A program made the position numbers and the translations under genes. Shown here in pieces: positions 60,412 to 64,000 of a stretch of 64,000 nt of DNA (positions within the stretch are counted from its first letter, which is position 1; each line of letters begins with the position of its first letter). The DNA comes from Allomuricauda sp. GTDB taxonomy: Bacteria; Bacteroidota; Bacteroidia; Flavobacteriales; Flavobacteriaceae. The notes beneath the pieces are model-generated. The model was not told the DNA's origin. It saw only the letters and a program-made list of their open reading frames with translations, and ran no database searches. Location: positions 3,677,727 through 3,741,726 of the forward strand of contig CP051244.1 of the NCBI GenBank assembly GCA_017795045.1. Reading direction: 5' to 3'.

Positions 60412-61292
60412 TATTGTCCCAGTTTAAAGTTGACCACCACAAATCCAATTTGTTGGGATGGGGCATTGGAATCGGTGTTCCATTTATGAAGAAGTGCAGT
60501 TCGTCTAGCAGGCTCCAAAAGGCATTGGGCCGTATTCGTGGTTCCTTTTACACCAGGCTCGGCCTTGATTACCTTACCCGTCCTATCTACGGTAATCCGC
60601 ACCACAACCCTGCCTTCCTCATTACATTCTTGACGTACTTTACCGCTATTGACCAACGCTCTTCCGTTAAGGCCATATCCACCACCGCCGCTTCCGCTTC
60701 CAGGAGCTCCGTAATACGATGTGGCATAGGGATCACCATCAGGTTGTCCCTTGTCACCTGCTCTATTGTCATCACCTTCACTTCCGGTGGCAGTACCATC
60801 TGATTTACCAATACCGCCTATCAAGGCGTCCAAGCTCTTTTTCTTGGCTTCCTGTTCCTGTCTTTTCTGCTCTTCGGCCTCCCTTTTCTCCCTTTCTATC
60901 CGTTCCGCTTCGGCTTGGGCCTTTTTAGCAGCTTCATCCGCTTTTCGCTTGGCTTCTTGCTGCTGTCTTATCCGTATGGTTTCCTCGGTTTCACTGGTCA
61001 GGACTTCTTCCACAGGCTCTTCCTGCACTTCCTGTTCTTGGGGCTGTTGTTGCTGTTGCACAGGCTCTGCGGGTGGTCGCTCTACATTTCTGGGTTCAGA
61101 ACGAACCCTTTCCATAGGCTGCACCTGTCCACTCCCAAAATCCATGGTGCCAAAATTCACGGCAATCCCATTTTCAATGGGTGGATCCATATAGGTAAGA
61201 CCTATGTAAAAAAGCAATAACAGGAATACGCTCAAAATGAGGGTTGTGAGCGTAAATGATTTTTTCTTGTGTCTCGTATCTAAAAACGGCAT
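60411..61292 (-). CDS. tonB: TonB-family energy transducer
   Basis: The 293-residue protein has an N-terminal membrane span (LTTLILSVFLLLLFYIGLTYM), a long Pro/Glu/Gln and Lys/Glu/Ala-rich periplasmic spacer (coiled-coil-prone at residues about 85-150) and a C-terminal TonB-like domain (CNEEGRVVVRITVDRTGKVIKAE). It passes the energy of the proton gradient, through ExbB/ExbD, to TonB-dependent outer membrane receptors. Start and stop overlap exbD and folC by one base each. Confidence 0.92.
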   Translation of the reverse strand: MPFLDTRHKKKSFTLTTLILSVFLLLLFYIGLTYMDPPIENGIAVNFGTMDFGSGQVQPMERVRSEPRNVERPPAEPVQQQQQPQEQEVQEEPVEEVLTSETEETIRIRQQQEAKRKADEAAKKAQAEAERIEREKREAEEQKRQEQEAKKKSLDALIGGIGKSDGTATGSEGDDNRAGDKGQPDGDPYATSYYGAPGSGSGGGGYGLNGRALVNSGKVRQECNEEGRVVVRITVDRTGKVIKAEPGVKGTTNTAQCLLEPARRTALLHKWNTDSNAPSQQIGFVVVNFKLGQ

Positions 61293-61678
61293 TATTTTGG
61301 CCGCACCGCCAAGATGACCTTGTAGCTGTTCCTATTGGCAACATCCATAACGTTGACCGCCTCCTTGATGGCAACGCTTTCCTCTGCCCTTAAGATGATT
61401 GTCGGCTTTTCTTGACCTTCAAGTGCTTTTTTTAGTTCAATTTCAATGTATTCTTTGTTGATTCTCTCGTTGTTCACAAAATACTCCAGATTCTTGTTGA
61501 TGGTCACCGAGACATTTTGTGTATTGGTGGATTTCCCCTTTGCCTTTGGCAAAAGCAAATCCAAGGCGTTTGGTGCATTGGACGTTAGCATGAAGAACAC
61601 CAACAACAAGAACACAATGTCCGTCATGGATGACATGCTAAACTCCGGGCTTATTTTGTTTCTCCCCTTCAGTTTCAT
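61292..61678 (-). CDS. exbD: ExbD/TolR family biopolymer transporter
   Basis: The 128-residue protein has one N-terminal span with the essential Asp (SSMTDIVFLLLVFFMLTS) and the periplasmic domain of ExbD/TolR. With ExbB and TonB it makes the proton-driven motor. It is 9 bp after exbB and overlaps tonB by one base. Confidence 0.95.
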   Translation of the reverse strand: MKLKGRNKISPEFSMSSMTDIVFLLLVFFMLTSNAPNALDLLLPKAKGKSTNTQNVSVTINKNLEYFVNNERINKEYIEIELKKALEGQEKPTIILRAEESVAIKEAVNVMDVANRNSYKVILAVRPK

Positions 61679-61687
61679 ATTGAAATC

Positions 61688-62380
61688 TTAAATGGGTTCG
61701 TTCAACAAATCCAAAAACTCAACGGCAGTAGCTTCCATTTGATGGACCACTTTATCCGTCCGGTTCACTAGGTGGTTGTACCCGATATAGGCAATGATAC
61801 CCACCACCAATCCGGCCACGGTTGTGGTCATGGCCGTGTAGATTCCTGATGCCAACGAGCCCATCTCGGCCTGTCCGCCGCTACTTGCCATTTCATGGAA
61901 AGCCAAAATCATACCGATTACGGTTCCCAAAAACCCGATCATGGGCGCAGCACCGGCCACAGTGGCCAAAACGCTCACGTTCTTTTCCAACTTGTACACC
62001 TCAAGGGTGCCCGCGTTCTCAATGGCCGTATTGATATCGTCCAAAGGCTTACCAATCCTGGAAACCCCTTTTTCCGTTAAACGTGCCACTGGCGAATCTG
62101 TCTGGGCGCATAGAATTTTGGCTGCATCCACTTTGCCATTCATGATGTGGTCACGAATCTGGTTCATAAAGTTTTTGTCGATCTTGGACGCCGCCTTTAT
62201 AGCAAAGATTCGTTCAAAATAAATGTAGAGTGCGGTAAATAGAAGTATAAATAGCACTATGATGATAACAATGCTACCCGTTCCTCCGTTAACAATCAAA
62301 TCGATGACGGAAAGGGTCTTTTCTTCCGAAATAGAAGCGGTTGCTTCAGCCCCTTCCGCTAAATCTTGAAAAATAATCAT
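61688..62380 (-). CDS. exbB: MotA/TolQ/ExbB proton channel family protein
   Basis: The 230-residue protein has three spans and the family motif TVAGAAPMIGFLGTVIGMILAFHEM, followed by GIYTAMTTTVAGLVVGIIAYIGYN. It forms the proton channel with ExbD for TonB. It is the first gene of the exbB-exbD-tonB-folC set. A TACTTTAG box about 46 bp upstream of the ATG may be its -7 element. Confidence 0.95.
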   Translation of the reverse strand: MIIFQDLAEGAEATASISEEKTLSVIDLIVNGGTGSIVIIIVLFILLFTALYIYFERIFAIKAASKIDKNFMNQIRDHIMNGKVDAAKILCAQTDSPVARLTEKGVSRIGKPLDDINTAIENAGTLEVYKLEKNVSVLATVAGAAPMIGFLGTVIGMILAFHEMASSGGQAEMGSLASGIYTAMTTTVAGLVVGIIAYIGYNHLVNRTDKVVHQMEATAVEFLDLLNEPI

Positions 62381-62438
62381 ATAAAATCCCCAATTTAAGT
62401 TGCAATAATAACGGAGATTTTCGAGCTAAAGTATTTTT

Positions 62439-63824
62439 CTAGAACAAATTTCGCATGAGCATGTAGCATATGGCTCCTCCAATAAATCCAACAAGTGCCA
62501 ACCACGAAATCTTTTTCAAATACCAAAAGAAGTCTATTTTCTCCATTCCCATGGCCACAACACCGGCCGCAGAACCAATAATGAGCATACTACCGCCTGT
62601 TCCTGCAGAGTAGGCAATGAAGTGCCACAACTGATCGTTTGTTGGCTCAGAGAACATCCCCAAACTCGCCGCCACCAAGGGTACGTTATCAATAACGGCA
62701 GAACCGATACCCAACAAAAGTATCACCAAATCGGAAACTTTGGTACCGGCCATTTCAGTACCCATCAAAGGCATTCCCTGTTTCAAACCTTCTGCGAAGT
62801 TGAACAACATCCCCAAAGACTCCAATGCCGCAACGGCCATCAAGATTCCCAAGAAAAATAGGATACTGGGCAACTCAATCTTGGTAAGGGCACTGTGCAC
62901 CGGACTATGGTGTGATGCCGCATCGCTTTCCCCATCCACATTGGAAATGGAAAACTTGGAACTACTGTAAATCTCAGCAAACGTGGCCACAATGGCCAAG
63001 GACAACATCATCCCCACATAAGGAGGCAAATGGGTTATGGTCTTGAAAATGGGTACAAAAATAATCGCTCCCAATCCCAAATACAGCATAGTGGAACCAA
63101 ACTTGGACTTGGAAGGTTCCTCATCCTCAACATCAATTTCCCCTTTGAATATCGGAAGGAACGAAGCAATAAATGATGGGATGACCATACACACCAAAGA
63201 AGGTAGCAACAAATGTTCTATCAATAGGGCCGTGGTAACCTTATTACCGATCCACAACATGGTAGTGGTAACGTCTCCAATGGGGGACCAGGCACCTCCA
63301 GCGTTGGCCGCAATAACAATTAGACCTGCAAACCACAATCTTGTTTCCCTATCCTTGATGATTTTCTGAAGGATGGATATCAATACGATAGTTGCGGTAA
63401 GGTTATCAATGATCGCAGAAAGAATAAAGGCCAAGAAAGAAAAAATCCAAAGGATTTTCTTCTTGCTCCTGGTTTTTATAAAGGTTTTGATTGTGGCAAA
63501 CCCATCAAAATAATCAATGATTTCCACAATGGTCATAGCCCCCAACAGAAAGACCAATATTTCCGAGGTCTTTCCTAAGTGATGGAGCAAGGTTTCTTCC
63601 AAAAGGTGCATTTTCTCCTCATGTCCAAAAGCTCCAAAGTTTTCCAACAGGGCATGGTTCCCTGAATCAAACCAGGTGGTAAAGCTGTCCAGACCAAAGG
63701 TCATGAGCGCCCACATAATGGCCATCATTGCCAATGCGGGAATAAGTTTATCTATCTTTAAATTATGCTCAAGGGTAATGGCCAAATATCCAACGACAAA
63801 AATGACTACTAAAAGGGTCTCCAT
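62439..63824 (-). CDS. nhaD: NhaD-type sodium:proton antiporter
   Basis: The 461-residue protein has about 12 spans and the ion transporter (IT) superfamily patterns SAIIDNLTATIVLISIL, VIAANAGGAWSPIGDVTTTMLWIG, AVIDNVPLVAASLGMF and YSAGTGGSMLIIGSAAGVVAMG. It exports sodium in exchange for protons and is typical of halophilic or marine bacteria. TATCTTTA at 63879-63886, close to the -7 consensus, lies about 55 bp upstream. It is transcribed on its own. Confidence 0.93.
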   Translation of the reverse strand: METLLVVIFVVGYLAITLEHNLKIDKLIPALAMMAIMWALMTFGLDSFTTWFDSGNHALLENFGAFGHEEKMHLLEETLLHHLGKTSEILVFLLGAMTIVEIIDYFDGFATIKTFIKTRSKKKILWIFSFLAFILSAIIDNLTATIVLISILQKIIKDRETRLWFAGLIVIAANAGGAWSPIGDVTTTMLWIGNKVTTALLIEHLLLPSLVCMVIPSFIASFLPIFKGEIDVEDEEPSKSKFGSTMLYLGLGAIIFVPIFKTITHLPPYVGMMLSLAIVATFAEIYSSSKFSISNVDGESDAASHHSPVHSALTKIELPSILFFLGILMAVAALESLGMLFNFAEGLKQGMPLMGTEMAGTKVSDLVILLLGIGSAVIDNVPLVAASLGMFSEPTNDQLWHFIAYSAGTGGSMLIIGSAAGVVAMGMEKIDFFWYLKKISWLALVGFIGGAICYMLMRNLF

Positions 63825-64000
63825 ATAAAGTTTGGTTTAATTAAGGTATTTATTTTTTGAAGTAGTTCTCAACTGCGCTAAAGATATTCAAAATGACTTT
63901 TTTGGCATAATCTTCTTCCAATAAATTATTGTGAAATCAGGAAAACCCATTCCCTAAAAAAAGTATAAAACCTTAAGTCTTTCTCATTTTACCACTATTC

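Noticed and set aside
1..64000. CRISPR arrays, insertion sequences, prophage genes, rRNA
   Set aside because: No regular short repeats with spacers, transposase, integrase, phage or ribosomal RNA sequence was seen in the window.

Overview
The window is chromosomal DNA of a Bacteroidota bacterium, almost certainly a gliding, probably marine, member of the Flavobacteriaceae. The evidence is a gldJ gliding lipoprotein gene, a porV type IX secretion gene, a PafA-type phosphatase, a gliding-clade style HPRT-adenylate kinase fusion, an NhaD antiporter, many short Cys-lipobox or Gln-ending signal peptides, and promoters with the Bacteroidota -7 element TAnnTTTG. The genus cannot be fixed from sequence alone; Muricauda/Flagellimonas-like is a guess. 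No rRNA, CRISPR array, prophage or insertion sequence was seen.

Layout. 0-10.3 kb: partial S9 peptidase, DUF4136 lipoprotein, obgE, the HPRT-adenylate kinase fusion divergent from purK-purE, an M3 peptidase, an ECF sigma factor with a tiny HC2-zinc-finger partner, and a UbiA-like membrane protein. 10.3-16 kb: gcvP, then a KAS III-like synthase, a methyltransferase and a glycosyltransferase. 16-19.3 kb: three secreted proteins, the first with an HExxH metalloprotease motif. 19-31 kb: pafA, an MlaE/MlaF-type ABC pair, a phosphoesterase, DUF389, mannose-1-phosphate guanylyltransferase, SprT-like, SDR and M28 genes. 30.7-38.5 kb: pdhC, pdhA, cdd and porV read left, gldJ and murF read right. porU, which I expect between porV and gldJ, is absent.

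38.6-41.3 kb is the most unusual part. Four short, AT-rich orphan genes all read leftward, three of them separated by 56-61 bp imperfect palindromes whose ends match the attC core sites of integron cassettes (GCCTAAC ... GTTAGGC). The spacing of start and stop codons to these sites is that of gene cassettes. No integrase lies in the window. Next come a small HTH gene with a 39-residue cationic peptide gene, a small coiled-coil gene and tRNA-Val.

42-58 kb is a carbohydrate locus: GH78 rhamnosidase, galM, a GH2 enzyme, a DUF1338/LysR pair, a sodium-solute symporter, a NUDIX-type regulator with a degenerate catalytic box, galK, galT, a beta-propeller hydrolase and an APC permease. Three copies of a 25-bp palindrome (AATAAAAGT-N7-ACTTTTATT) precede GH2-galM, the symporter, and galK-galT, and are very likely the operators of the NUDIX regulator. 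58-64 kb: mscS, tRNA-Val, an exbB-exbD-tonB-folC run and nhaD.
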